Below are positions 46,500 to 60,863 of a DNA stretch of 64,000 nt, piece after piece. The stretch is from Globodera rostochiensis (lineage: Eukaryota; Nematoda; Chromadorea; Rhabditida; Heteroderidae), in assembly GCA_018350325.1 (NCBI GenBank), contig JAEVLN010000021.1, positions 186,001-250,000 of the forward strand, read 5' to 3'. Each line of letters begins with the position of its first letter. Position 1 is the stretch's first letter. A program made the position numbers and the translations under genes. A model generated the notes under the pieces. The model was given only the letters and a program-made list of their open reading frames with translations. It was not told the origin of the DNA and ran no database searches.

Positions 46500-47805
46500 C
46501 TGGACAAAACATAATTAAATTAAGCAAGATTGGAATGCCAAAAGTATAAACGTAAATAACAAGTTAAAGATGTCCTTTGCCACGAAACCGGGCCACTTTC
46601 GCTACTCTCTACAAACATATTAAAAATCAAAATAAACAAAAAATTAGAGAATCAAACTGAATTTTTGAAGTTTTCATACAATTTAGCATTTTCTTAATAA
46701 ATAGATAAAATGCTAACAACAAAAACTATTATTTATACAGAGTAATTATTTAATTACTTATTTTGCAATAGCTTAATGTGGTAAATTGACAACGCAATGA
46801 AAACATCTCCGAAAATATCTTCCTCTTCCTTATTTATTGCGGATGTGCGCGCGTGCAGATAATAAAATAAGCATAAACACGTTTTTAAATTAAAATCATA
46901 ATGAAAGAACTTATAACATATTAAATCATTTACAACAATAGTATACGTTGATATATGTGTTAATAACAATTAAAGGACTTCAAAATAGAATATTAAATAA
47001 TAAAATTAATAGAATAAATAATTGAACATTTGTTGCAAATAAATGATTATTTGTTAATTCATTTAGTAAACGATATATACAACAAACACTGCAATGAGCT
47101 CTCGCAAATGATACATAAAAATTATAATGTAATCAATTAGCAATTTATAATTAAAAAGATTTAAAGTTAATTGAGACTCTTTTAAATATTGAGGATGAGA
47201 AATTATAATAAATAAAACTTTTTCATTCCAAAAAAATAAAATTGTATTATCTAGTTAATTATTAACGTCAAAAGCCGCCAGCTTCCTACGGATTGAACAT
47301 GCGAGTCCAACCCTGGCCAATTTATTGCCAAAGAATTTTCTTATTAAAAATTAGTCAAAGAGAGCATGAATCTTTACATCTCCATATAAATATATGTCAC
47401 AATTTATTCATTTATTTCATTAAGTTCATGTTCAATGATCACTCCCAAATCATTTCCTTTCATAATCAAAAGCAGACGAATACATATATTTCATCAATTA
47501 AAATAATATAACAAATGAAACATGAAAAAAAGTAATACATTTTCAATAATATGTTAGCCTATAAAGAATATGCAGAAGTAAAGTTGATAACAAACGTTAA
47601 ACACACCTTTGAAGCTGAGGGATAATAATAATACAACTATTAGAAATACTTAAACTTTTAAAGAACATTCAAAAACAAATGATAATTGAAAGTATATTCA
47701 AATCACAATGTGCCAGCCACCAATTCAGTATACGCGGAGGTGTTTCCACACATAAACTGCAAAACGAGACCTACACCCGAGGAGAATAGTAGCAGAAGAA
47801 CTTTT
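46500..47805. other. A-rich stretch with small islands
   Basis: GC-richer patches at 46570-46612, 46800-46858 (a minus frame with INKEEEDIFGDVF) and 47270-47330 lack clear exon boundaries. No repeat found. Confidence 0.35.
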
Positions 47806-48095
47806 TAGTGCCTATAAATGCCAATTTTGGGGGTTTAAAGCTGTTAGTGCATATCATGGCATTTTTGGGCTTTTTGTGCCTGTTTTGGCACTTTTTCCAA
47901 TTTCTTACAAACCGACCAGTTCAACTATATTCAAATCTAACAATAATGATTCGCAGTTGCATGCCAAAAATGCCGAAATAGGCTCAAAAATGCATATATT
48001 TTATTTATTTTTTAAAGATGTAAATAGACACAAAAATCCAATAGGCAATAGGCAGATGGGCTCAAAATTGCTTATTTTTCACATATTAAAAAATT
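47806..48095. mobile_element. Possible hAT-family relic with GGCATTTTTGGGC motif
   Basis: TAGTGCCTATAAATGCC at 47806 resembles the TAGTG ends of elements B and D. It is followed by repeated GGCA and TGCC phrases in both orientations (CATGGCATTTTTGGGC, TGCCAAAAATGCCG, TAGGCTCAAAAATGC). No right terminus or target duplication was found. The 73-codon frame across it is repeat-derived. Confidence 0.28.
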
Positions 48096-51000
48096 GATTT
48101 CATTTTCAAGAGTAAATAATAAAATACAAAATCAAAGATAATTACAAATAATTTCAAAAACAAAGAAGAAGAATTAATCACTTTTTATAAATGTTATTAA
48201 ACTTGGAATATTATAATTTATAAAAGCAAATATGGGCTTGTCTTATCGACAGTTCAGAAATTAATAAAATATAAAATAATAAAAAATTCATTTTATCATT
48301 AAATTAAAGGTCGTTTTGTTAAATGTACATACATATGGAAATATTAAAATATAACCATCTAATATGTCAACTGTAAATTAATGAACATCATCGTCAATTA
48401 ATGTGTCAAAGTAAACTGTGAGCCACAGATGCAAAAATTCTTAATAGCGAATCCTCGCGCGTCAGAACCTCGTTTGTCGGTAAAAACTTCGTGCATACTT
48501 TGGTCCTCGTCTTAATAAAATATAAATTAAGTGTAAAGGATATCCTAGTTAACGCTTAAATAAAAAAAAAAAATTTAAAGTTGCCTTCAAACAATTTAAA
48601 ATAATTTTTATTCAAATTTGGTGTGACTCATCTATAATTTAAAAACTATCATCAATACAAATGACGCGACTTCTCAAATAAAGAACAAATTAATTTACAA
48701 ATAAAGAATCAACGATGTAAGCCAACCCTTTATTATATTACGAGAATAATAAAATAATTTTGAACAAATTAATGAGGGAAAAATATGTTATAAATAGGAA
48801 TCGGATTATATGCTTCAAAACTAAAATATGCCCTATTTGAATTGTCAAAATGTTTAATTAAAACATTTTTCAAAGCATAACTATAAAAAAATTGTGAATT
48901 ACAATAAATGATAAAAAGATTATTGACTAAATACGTTTCAATGGATGCCGATTTCGAAGGCTGCAAAATTCATTTTAAGATTTGCATAACTCATTTCTCT
49001 AATACTTAATAAATGAATAGTTTTAAAACCAACTTAAGCAATTCTATAACGCTGGTTCCAAATCTCAGAAGAGGATAGTATGAGAATACGATGAGTTAAC
49101 TTATATTATAACTTTATATCTGTAAATAACTCAATTAATTTTACTAACAAAAATATATTTCTTTATCGACAACAAACCTGAACCTTATAGTAAAAAAGAT
49201 TATGAATTAGCTAAAAGACAGCTCACAATATTAAAAAAATCAAATATGAATAAACAAGATTTTTTTTAAATTAAATATGATGAGCTAACAATTTGTAATT
49301 TGGAAAAGTTTGATAATTTGTGTTGAAAAAACGATTGACAACACAATATAATCAATGCTATTTAGTTATGTCAATTTAATTAAATTTCTAAACATATCGA
49401 GATAGATTTTAAATGCCTAAAAGCAAGTATTGCTGAGGAATTCTTTGGCTGAGTAGTTTTTGTAATATTAAGGGTTACTTTTTGCAAATTAATGGATTTA
49501 ACTGAAATTTTCTATGAATTTTTGTTTTTTTTAAAAGAAGAGCTAGAAGTGTAAATAGTAATTTTATTAACATGTTATTTAAAGATTTTATAAAGGTTCT
49601 TGCTTTGTCACAAAGGACCTTTTTCATAATTTGTCATGTTTATTTTAAATTTGAATCCAATCTTTTAGGCTGCAATAACAGTTTACTCCGTGCAACACGA
49701 CGGGGTGATTTCTCAGGAATAGTTGTTAAATTATGTAGCGTGGAAAACTCCTGGGTTGAACATTGTAAAGGGTGAGATTTTGTGAGAATGGACTTTTTAA
49801 ATTAACGAAATAAGATTTGTTTATATTTTAAAATGTGTTAAAATGTAGAAAATTGTTAAGTTTATAAAAGTTAATTTTAGTTTGAAAGATTTTAAAACTT
49901 TCGTTAAGATTTTGATTAATCATTAACTCTCATTAATATTATTTTAAAATTGATTTGTTTTTTGGCCATGCAAATTAGTAATTGTAAAGCCTAAACATTA
50001 AATTTTATTTTATGATGGAATGAAGACTTTGAAAGCTTTTGGATATATTAAAAAGTGATTTTAGCATTCATTTTTTAAGAAAAGTTATTTTGTAACTTTT
50101 ATTATCGTATGACCTTATAAATGGTATTCATAAACAAATTTTAAATTGTTTTGCATTTATTTATAAATTGTGTGCCACTTTATTGACTTAATTTTAATAA
50201 TAAACTTCATTATATTTTAAAGATAATTCCATTTATTCAATAAGTGAGATTTTCTTTTATTGCTAAAGCTCTTTTATATTTTGGTTTAATAATTTATATT
50301 TTTTTCGTTTTTCGATCGTTGAGATGTTAGGCTTATTCGATAGGTTTATCCATCAAAGAATACTAGTGCTTAATAATCAGCAGCAAATTAGTTAATTCTT
50401 TATTTTGTCATGATAAATAAACAATTTAAACAATAATCTTTCGGCAATCCCTTGTTTTAATATATGAAAACAGGAAACTAAGCAAACAGAGGCTTTAATT
50501 CATAAACTTTAAATAACTATTTATTAACTTGAAATCCAGTTGTATTTAATTTTTAAATATTAAATAGATCGCACTCAGGTTTTGAATTTCGTTCAAACTT
50601 CGCATTTAATTATTTTTATATTATATCAAATTTTTAATTTTATTAGTCATGGCAATACTCGACTTTACTTGCTTACCCACTGAGACAACGCTATTATTTC
50701 TTTGAATAAATATATGAATTTTTTGTAAATTAAATTTTTTAATTTTGTTTTTTAAACTCATTTAAAATTTGCATCTTCTATTTGTTCATTTAGCTCGCTC
50801 TATCATTTGATAGGTTCGTGTAATTGAATTCAGAATATTGCGTTATTTTTTTATAAACATGAAAACTAGTTATTTTTAATTATGGATTTTTTTAATTTAA
50901 ATAAGTTTTGTACGTCTAAATGACACATTTTATTTGTATTAAAGCGATCCTGAGGTTTTTAATTAATTAAGTACTTTATTTTAATTTCCCAATAGATTGA

Positions 51001-54000
51001 TAAACGCTGTTATATACTTAAATTAAAGTGTTTTAATTTAAAATCGAAATTTTAAAATTGGAAATTGATCATAATTCATTAACGACTTGGACCGATTCCT
51101 TCTTACAACATTTTAAAAGCGTATTAAACTCAAATATTTTAAACATATAACAAATGTTTTGCGCTTCGTAAAGGCGCGATTGACTTTACATGAAACGGTT
51201 TCCTATACCTTACCTTTCAACTGGTTTATGAAGGGGCCAAGCGCTTCCTTTCTGCAAGTTTTCTGGCATCATTTTGGAATTTTCTTGTATGTAGTAGATT
51301 GCAAAGCATGCTAAGAACCTTATTGCTTTTTCAAAGTGTGCTTGGTTACTTCCATCGATTTCATAGGGTTTTTTATGCCGATTATACTTATTGTAAACAA
51401 TTCGGTCGTTGCTAAATTATCATTGCGTTTTGTTTAAATTAATTAAAAGTTTAACAATTAATTGACAGTTTAAATTAATTTATTATTTTTTTCTATTAAA
51501 CTTTATTACTTAAGATTTGAAAATTGTAATAAAATGTATTTTAATCTGATTGCTTGAAGCCGCCATTTGTTTTCCTATTTGGCAAATTTATTATTTTATT
51601 CATTCGGTCATATTTTATGTTTTTGGGCGTTCAAACTCAGATGACGTTTTGATTTTCACCTTTGCTTTCAATATTTATTACGCACTGATCAAGAGGACCA
51701 GGCCGCCCATTAATTTGTCGATCAATTCTTCTACAACAAATTTTCTTAAAATAGAATTTTATTAATAATTATAAATTTAAAAATTCTAATACGTTTTATT
51801 TGTTGGGTAGTTACTTCACTAATAGATAGATACAACAACATAATAATTTCTAAATCTTTTAAAATACAGCCGAATTAAATTACTAAACCGAGGCTTTGAA
51901 AAGCTCAATAAAAATCCAAATGAAATTTTTCTAAAGTATTCAATATATTATGCAACAAGGCACCCATATGACGGGAACTGCAAAAATACAAATATTAGCG
52001 AAACAATGCTAATTTTTTTGATTCTTTTATATTTAAATGTAAAATAAGAATTTATTAATAATTTTTGTAAACTGACAACATGCCAAATCCATTGTCTTTT
52101 TGAGATTAAAATCATATATTAATTAATACTTCTTGTTAATCTTTTTATTTAATAGATTTTTTTGAGTCAACTATTGTTTATATTTTAATTAAATTTTATC
52201 ACAACACTGTCATGCTGTTGACAGACACCACACACTTTGAAAAACAGACAATGAGTTATTTTGTATCATTAAAATTAAGAAATAAACCTACAACTAAAAA
52301 TTTAAAATTAATGCAACGATTACATTTTAATAGCTTTTCACTTATTATATTTAAATAAAATAATTCTCTCAAAATATATTGATTTTTGTGAATTAGTTTG
52401 TTGTAATTTTTTAATATTTAGTGATAATATTTAATTTAAACAAAAAACAATCAAAATTTTCAGGTTCCTTTTTTTTAAATGGTTAGTCACAAGCTTATAA
52501 AAAGTTTAGGCTTTGCACAATTTGCTAATTAATTTAAATTTTAAATTGATTACGCCCCTCTCATTTATTCGTTTAATGACTCGCGCTAAGGGTTAACGTC
52601 TTGATTTGTTTGCTTATATTATAAATATATATGTAATGATGTTAGTTAATTTTGATCTTGCCTCTTACTATTTTGTATACCAAATTAAGTCTGAAATTCC
52701 ATAAAATTGTTTCGGTATATGATTAATATTCATAAGAGTTGTTAAAAACTAAATTTTAAAATCTTAAGTTCTTTCTTTGATAAAATTTAAAACAACCTTA
52801 TCTCAGTTTTTAAAAAAAAATTATATAAATATTTTTAAATAACAATTGATACATACATTATAAAATATCAAAGCTACGTAAGAGACGACAATTTTCTGAT
52901 TAAATATTTCCAACTAACCCAATTTAAAAAATTAGTATAATTGAATTTTTGGCTGTTTCAAATTATGATATTATTTTAAAATATGAAGATAGTTTTTTCT
53001 CAATAAATCTATTTCTAACGTTTGAAACATAAAAATGCAATAATTAAATTAACGAATAATATTTAAAATAATTAAAAATTTCAGAAACTATAAACGCAAA
53101 TTAATTAAATCTCTCTTTTGCATTCAATGATATTGAATGGGCGCAAGTGAACCCCGCGGTCATAAACATGATGAAGGTTGGAATGGGTTCAATAGAACTT
53201 TTGAAAATATGCACAATAAATAAATAAAATTGAATAAACGTAATTCTTGAGTTTAAAAAAGCAATTAATTATTTTGTATTTTAAAATTTAATTTGTAAAA
53301 ATAAACGACCATTAATACAAAATTATAAAAAATAAATGGAATTGATTTGTTTTAATTTTTTCAGAAGTATTCAAAGAAATATAAAAGCAAGAGTTAGTAT
53401 TACTCAATCTTTCCGAACTTAATCATTCAAGCTTTCAATATTTTAATAACAAAAATCTTAACCTATAAAATGTATACACGCACAATGCAGCAAAATATCA
53501 ATGTTTTTTTTTGTAAAAATTGACAAATAATTTATACGAATAAACAAAAACCAAAATCTTGCGTTTTAATTTAATCAAAATTTTTCACTCATTAGCAATA
53601 AATAATGCTAATATTTTGCAAAATTCAAATGATTTTCGGCGTAACGCGTTTTGTGCTGAAGATTCGTGCGTGCGGATTGCACGTCCGCTTTGTAAAGTAG
53701 CAAACTAAATTAAGGCTAAAATATAAAGTTATTGCTTTACCGGAAGTATTTAATTACAAATATTTTGCATTTTAAATTCAATAGGTTGTACTCTTTATTT
53801 TAAAGATTTTGCTTAGTCTGCTCCCGTGTTTATCGTTTTGCTTTTATTTCAAACTTTATTTTTATTTTTCGTTTTAAAATATTTTAAAGAATTGTTATTA
53901 GTCCTTTTTTATTACTTTTTATGCTTTGCTTGAATTTTTTTAATTTATTAAAACTTGTTGAATTGTATAAATTAATACTTGTTTTTGAATTTTAAAAATT

Positions 54001-54350
54001 TTTAATTTATTAAAAGGTCGCAGGCTCAAAGTTACCGTGCTATGTGAGTTAATGTTGAATTTTATTATAAAAATTGTAATCAATATAGCAAGTTTCATTT
54101 TTTTTTTGAAGAAATTTAATTTTTTCATTTATTGTTTTCTTAAATTTTTTTTACCTTATCTCTCGTGCAGGTCTTGTCCAGAATGGTCTTCCATCATTGT
54201 TTGAACTTGGCAATAATCGGTTTTGGTTAAGACGAGAGGGCTAATTTTTGTAATTTTTTCTTAAGTTTTTTTAATTTTTTCTGTTAGTTTTATTATATTT
54301 TTTTAGGATTTATTTTTTATTTACAGTTTTTTAATAATCTTTAGACTAAC
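48096..54350. other. AT-rich stretch
   Basis: Alternating A-rich (to 49.3 kb), T-rich (49.4-51.8 kb) and mixed blocks. GC-richer patches at 48425-48510, 49680-49765, 51165-51260, 51690-51730, 53140-53200 and 53640-53690 have no convincing boundaries. Frames of 60-71 codons are AT-driven. No repeat found. Confidence 0.4.
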
Positions 54351-54406
54351 GGGGTTTTGGTTTTACTTGGGGTTGAGAGGGTTGGGGCTTTTTCTTGGGG
54401 GGGGGG
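54351..54406 (+). other. Potential G-quadruplex tract
   Basis: Five runs of at least three G (54351, 54369, 54379, 54384, 54397) occur in 56 bases, the last being 10 G long, with loops of 14, 6, 2 and 9. In DNA this AT-rich such a cluster is exceptional. The GC strand bias continues into a C/T-rich tail (CTTTCTCCCGCCAGCTCC). Confidence 0.5.
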
Positions 54407-57400
54407 CTTTCTCCCGCCAGCTCCACTGCTTGCTCTTTCCATACCGATAATTCAAATCGTTCTCACATGCTTGAATTAAAATGTTTATAAAGCAATGCAA
54501 GAATTGCAATTATTTATGATTTTATATTTCTATTTCCAAAATGCATTTTATTATATGTATTAATAATTAATTATTTACAAAATAAAATAACAAGGAAAAG
54601 TCATACGTACGAGTGTCATCAATGCCGGTAGCGATGGGCCAAGCAAAAAAGTTTTTAAAGAATTGTGTGGGGAATGTTCGTGTTCATATTAGCTTAAGTT
54701 TTATGGGTTATCAGATTTTATGGAATATGAATGATTGGATTGATTGATTCAAATTCTTGTTTTCTTTTCTATTCATAACATTAATTCTTATATACAATAT
54801 TTTTTAGTTCGCTTTTAATGTAAATATCATTATTCCATTTGGATCATATTCTCTTTTTTCTCATTATTTAAAAATGTTTCTGATTAAATCTTACATCAAC
54901 TGAAAAGAGTGGTCAGGTCATATGGTTGCTCAGTAGTAGTAATACTTTTTTTTAACTAATTATTATTATAATTGCATTATAATAGTTACATTTTTTTAAT
55001 TTTAAACATCACTCTGTTTATCGGTGTCTGTGTAAATTAAATCTACAATATTTATTTAAGGCAGTAAACCATTCTTCAGGCGACAATTGCTTTCAGCGCA
55101 AATTAAAAGGTCTTTTTAAACAAATTTAGCAATTAATTTAAGATCGAAAACTATCATTTAAATTAAGTACAGCTGCAAACGCCATGTTAGTGGAAATTTG
55201 TACGGCTGAGAGCTGTTTCTGTATATTATTACATACTTTGAAGCACTACGTAAACATTTTATTTAATTATATTTTGTAAATCTTTTTTTTTGAAAAATTT
55301 TTTGCTTTCTATTTTTTGGAAGAAATACAATAAAAGTGTCAACTTAATTATTATTTAATATTTTTTTAAATGTTAGATGATCTATTTTTTGAACTTGTGT
55401 CCGTGCGATTGCGGAGATAATTTAAAATTAACGCGATATAAACATTTACACAGCTGTCGTAATAAATAATTTTTCAAAATTGAGCGGCCATTATTCAAAA
55501 CATTTATTTTGCAATTTCTATTATTACCTACATTATATAGTGTATTTATTGATAAGAACTCCATTTTTTTTATTTAAAATCTTTTTTTGCTAAATGTTGA
55601 CTGCATTTTAACAAATTAAAAATTTTCAGCTCTGTGTACGGCAAGTTAAGAGTATAAAAACTGCATCTACAAAAAATGGAAAAACATAAAACTAGTCCTA
55701 TAGCAAATTTTACCGATGGCAATGCCTGATAAAAAATTCAATAGAAACGTGAATCAGGGGCGTTGTAACTGGAATTTTAAAAAGAATGCGTAATTAGTAA
55801 CAGCGGGAAAAATTATTAATAATATATTAACGAAATACTCAAATAGTTTAATAAAAATAATTTACGCGTCCATGATGAAGCAATGGGATGTAAAATCCGT
55901 CCTTTCATGTCCACTTTGTTACATAAATAAACCAATTTTCACGCCTAGAACCTCCATTGCGAAACTTTAGATTTTTCAATTTTCAATTTTCAATTTTAAA
56001 TATAAATTATTAGATATTGTTTATAATATTTTGTTATTTAACATTTAAAAAGTTCTTTTCGTACTCGCTCGCGTATGCAGAAAAAGTGTTTCTTCACAAT
56101 ATAACAAAAAAGGTTGAAATTTATTTTTTATCATAATTTTTCGCTTTAAATTGGTGTAAATTGGGACTCATTTTTAATATATTTCACTGTTATCGTGGAC
56201 GAATCAATGATTGACTGCTCTGCCTTCATGAAACGGCTTTGTTAAATAATTGTTGTTAAAATGTACTTTTTAAATTCTGTTAAGAGTTTAATCAATAAAC
56301 GAGGCAGTAATTTACGAAAATGACATCCACATTTATTTTACTTTTTTTGCTTATATGATGAAAGCAAGGAAATAAATTTTTTATTTAATTGGTATTATTT
56401 TTTGATTTTTAAGTAAAATAATTCAATACTTCGCGCAAGTTGACTAATGATAATAAGTCTGAATTTTGATTAAATATACTTTCTTGTAGGTGTAAATCAG
56501 AATTTTCTGTTAAAATTTAAGTCAAACCCTTGTCAGTTTTCAGCCGAAGTTTGGGGCAGAATGATATTTTTTATCATAGGCACAAGTAATGGATATTTCG
56601 CTTAAACCTCTCTTCAGTGACCTGAATTCTGTTTTTTATCATTTAATTTTAAATATGTTTTTTCAGAATTTTATTAATATTCACATAATAATAGGTAGGT
56701 AATAATTACTTTTCGAATGATTTTTTATTGTTAAATCTGCTCCCGACATCATTCATTCTATGATGCAGCAAATGATTTCCATTTTTTATGATTATTATTT
56801 TGAATTTTTTGTATCTTATTGCTAATTTATTACATTGATTTAATAGTTCTGATGCCTGCCGATACAAAGTTCAGTGTTTGTATTTAATCAAAATTTCCTC
56901 GAAATCGATTATGTATAATAACAAAAAGCCCAAGAGCTAAGTTTAGTTAAACGGCATAAAAATGTTTTTATTAATAAATGAAGTTATTGTTAAAAAATTG
57001 CCAAAACAATAATTGAACAATTAACTCTATAATTAGAAATATTCTAAAAAGGAGCCAATAAATATTCCGAAATTAATAATTAAAGCAATTTAAAACGATT
57101 AATTACTAAATTAATAATTTAATTTATAAATGCAAAAACAATACTACATTGTGTTAAAAAACAACTGTTAAAATACACTAAATTTTAGATTAAATAATAC
57201 AATTGTTTATTTTCTCGAATCGAGTATTATACACCGTTTTTTAAAAACTTAAAATTTATTAACTTTTATTCTTAATAAACAAAATTGCTCGCATGTGCGC
57301 ACTCCATAACTTCTGTGCTGATGATGAGTGTTCCCATTTATAATTTTAATTTAATTCGTTAATTCAGCTAAGAATATAAATTTGTTTGAGTTATAAATTC

Positions 57401-59708
57401 TATTATTGAATGTACTTTGTAATTTTATTCATAGCTGTTTTTTTATAAATACATAAATGGGAAAATATTATTTAATAAAATGATAAACGGTTTTTTTTGC
57501 AATTAAACTTTTTTTTATTTTTTAGAGTAGTTTTTATTGGGCTAAATTTGTTGCAAACCCTTCTTTTTTATTACAGAGATTATGCTTATTTTTGTAAAGA
57601 TTACCGTGAAGACTGGCAGGTTCTATTTCAATTTAGATATATTCTAACTGTTTTATGGTATATTCAACATTTAAATACTTTACTTAAATGATGGGGGTGG
57701 GATTAATTTGTGGATTTCGGCCCAACTGTTGACGTCAAGGTAACCGTATTGCCGCTCCGCTTGTAGCAAATTTTATTTAGTTTTTCTCGTATTTAAATTA
57801 ATTATAATTTTTATAAATCTAAATATACACATTTATTGTTGCAATATTTTGATAAGAAGTACTCCCAAATTTGGATCATTTTATTATTAATTGTGTTCCG
57901 CATTTTATTCTAATATCAATAAATTTTTTTATATTAAATAATTTTTAAAATTCGAACCCATAAAAACATTTGACTGTTGATCAGACAACCACCATGCCAT
58001 CGATTTTCTGAGTGGTTTTTTGTAAAAATGAAATAATTTTTTGAAAAAGTACAAAAGGCCACAGCCAAGCCATCGAAAAGTCGTCAGATGCGTAATTCAA
58101 ACATTTTATTAGCATTATTTATTATTTATGAATATTTGAAAACTCCTTCATATTTTAGCAATAGGATCCAATATGCTATTGGTCAGTTGCTGCATTGCAT
58201 AGATTTGCAGATAAACGATTCTTTTAGTCCACATATATTTTGTATATTAATTAATTTTTTTATTATAGAGAATTATAATTTCATTTTTGCAATTATCCGG
58301 CCGAGATCGGCTTATTCCCGGCTTTAATGGCTCTGGCCGTTTTTTTTGCATGCAAAAATATACCGCAGTCGCTGTGATTGAATTCTGAAATCAAATTACT
58401 TCTAGGTTCAATTTTTTAATGTAAGTGAATTGACCTTTCGAACTCAACTTGGGCTATCAGCGGCGCAATCAACATCAAGCCCTTTTCATTTTAACTGCTT
58501 TCAATTATCTTCAAAACCACATACTAGTTAAAAATTAAAAAATTTTCGTTTTGAATTTTAATTCTTGTGCGAGAAGACAAATTTGCTTATCAATGTTAGA
58601 GTGTGTGCAAATTCTGTCTGTTTTTTTAATTATAATTTTTTATTTTACAATTGTATTATTTAATGTAAATTTGTTTGTTTATTTCGGATCTGGATAAATG
58701 GTATATAGCCTTTTTGTTCTGTCTACAACATATTAGATCGATTTAAAGCCTCTTCTTTTTTATTGTAAACATAAATATTTTTATTCATTTTATTTATTCA
58801 CATATTTACATTTTTAATAATTCATAATATTCTAAAGGGTGCGCTTATAAACGTTTTAAAGGCAAAACGGACACATTTTAAATTAATCCGTAGAAAAATT
58901 GAGAAGTGCCATGCGAGCCAAAAAATGTCGTTTCGTTTGACCAAATGCAACAATATTTTTTCATTCTAAATTGCCCTATAAAAGGTTAGATTATTTTAAA
59001 CAAATAGCAAAATGGTTCAGATAATTTGCATTATGTTTTGGGATTAATTATTTTATCTATATTACTTGTATAATATTCTAATGTTTTTTATTTATTAGTT
59101 GTTTAAAGTTTTATTAACTGGCATGAATTCGTCTACGTTCATGTTTCAGTGCTTTTAATTAAAGTGTATGTTTTAATTTTTTTAAATCATTTTTATTTGT
59201 ATACTTAAAACATTTAATCTTATTTATTTTTATTTTAAAATATTACATTTAAGTTTTAATGTGGATTAATTTATTAATGTCAAGTTGCCTTTTAATCTTT
59301 TATAATATCAATTTATGTAGCTCATTTGATCAGGAGAAAAGATTTCTAAACAATTGCTAATCGTGGCGTTTGTATTTGATTACCAAATTTGATTTTATAA
59401 GTTTCTTCGATAATATTCCTCATCCTCTAATTTTTATCATCTATCATATTTTTAATATCAGAATAACTTACTAAATTATTTTAATTTTATTTTATGAAAT
59501 TAATAAATTTTAAACAAATTTCAGATTATCCAGAATTGTGCGTTATACGGTTACAATCGCATGACTTGGGAAATCTTTTTAACACAAATTTATTTTGTTT
59601 AACTTTTTCCAGTACTATTAATAGATATTTTGTGTTAATCTGAAGAATTTTGTTTAAATATATTCTGCGTTAATTTAATAATTTTTTATAATAACATTGC
59701 CGTTGCAG
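54407..59708. other. AT-rich stretch, mostly T-biased
   Basis: No repeat or gene supported. At 57945-58005 on - TGGCATGGTGG and GGGTTCGAATTT are spaced like tRNA A and B boxes (about 41 nt), but the stems do not pair. A GC-rich phrase at 58298-58342 (CCGGCCGAGATCGGC and surroundings) can form a short stem. Frames of 60-79 codons are AT-driven. Confidence 0.35.
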
Positions 59709-59777
59709 TTTTACAAGGTATCGCAAGGTTCTACCGTTGATTGCGCCTCTGTAGCCAAGAAGAGTGCTTGCGTTTCG
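59709..59777 (+). CDS. Candidate 69-nt exon, best-supported single exon
   Basis: Acceptor ATAACATTGCCGTTGCAG and donor TTCG/GTATGT bracket exactly 69 nt. Phase 0 is open throughout (FYKVSQGSTVDCASVAKK and on) while both other frames contain stops. It is GC-balanced with AT-rich DNA on both sides and lies in a T-rich block favouring the + strand. Divisible by three with phase 0 at both ends, it could be a cassette exon. The protein is not recognised. Confidence 0.32.
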
Positions 59778-60705
59778 GTATGTTAATCAAGTGCTTTTGA
59801 AACATTATAGGATAAATATTTAAAAAAAATTAAAATATAATTATTTTTACTGTATTTTGTTGAGGATTGTTCAAATATTTTAACAAAAGTTATTAATTCC
59901 ATCAGCTTTCGACCCCTTGAACCGCTTTCATTTTAAATGAGCAACTTGCTGCACTTGTAGCGATACAACTATATGTCGAACACCTGTTGTTGTACTAATT
60001 GTTGAAATGGGAAAGTCTTAAAGAATCAATATTAAAATTGAATTACCTTGCAGTATTCGATTGCACCATATTAATAATTATTATTAATGTAAAATTTAAT
60101 TTTTTATATCAATTAAATTGATAGTTAATTTTATGTAAATTATAAATTGTTATGATTTAGTTATTTAAGGCTAATTCATTATTTTACTTCTAATCAATTA
60201 TCCATGAATTTTTATTTAATGGCTTAATCAAATTTTACGGTGAATATTGTTTTCTTTATTTTATTTTGGTCATTGTTTGTTTTTAAACTGTTGGTAAATT
60301 TCTATTTTTTTAAAATTTTCTGCTGTTATCTTTTGACCAAATACGCATAGTTAGTTATTGCATCGACTTCGTACACTAAAACTCGTTTAATTTTCGTCAA
60401 AAATAGGACTACTTTTTTATAGGTCTAGAATACTGTCATTTGCTCCAAGCAGAATTTCGTTCACGTGCCCTTCTAATGACAATGATGATTTTGTTGTAGT
60501 TAGGTCGAGCAATATAAATTGATACAATATTTTATAATTATTTTAAATATTTAAATGAAATCTTTATCGGAGGTTCCGATTAATAATAAATAAGTAATTT
60601 GAAAAATAAATGACCTTTATATTTGATACAAAAATTATTTCACATCTATTTATTACAATTTAAATATAATTTTCTGCTTTAAATAAAAATAACAATCTAA
60701 CATTT
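59778..60705. other. T-rich stretch
   Basis: No features supported; small islands at 59905-59990 and 60420-60500 have no boundaries. Confidence 0.4.
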
Positions 60706-60863
60706 TCTCATTAAGTTCGTCATCGTGTTGGGCTTTCATAATTACATTAATCTAAATTTGTTTTATTTTTTTATCATTTTAAGATTATTATTTAAGTAAT
60801 TATCAAATTTTAAATAGATTTTTTTAAATACCCAATCATGTTTAATCTATGTCGTCAAGCATT
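60706..60863 (+). repeat. Dispersed direct repeat, copy 2
   Basis: Collinear with 26837-26992 (TCTCATTAAGTTCGTCATCG, CATAATTACATTAATCTAAA, TATGTCGTCAAGC). Flanks differ, so this is an interspersed repeat of unknown class. Confidence 0.8.

Noticed and set aside
47876..48097. 73-codon + frame
   Set aside because: Lies across GGCA/TGCC repeats of a possible mobile-element relic; no domain.
51170..51182. GGCGCGATTGAC, the inverse of part of the terminus of relic F (43597)
   Set aside because: The following bases (TTTACATG) do not continue the terminus, and there are no GCGATAT iterons nearby.
57945..58005. Minus-strand tRNA-like boxes
   Set aside because: A and B boxes are spaced correctly, but acceptor, D and T stems do not pair and the A box is one base off; not called as an RNA gene.
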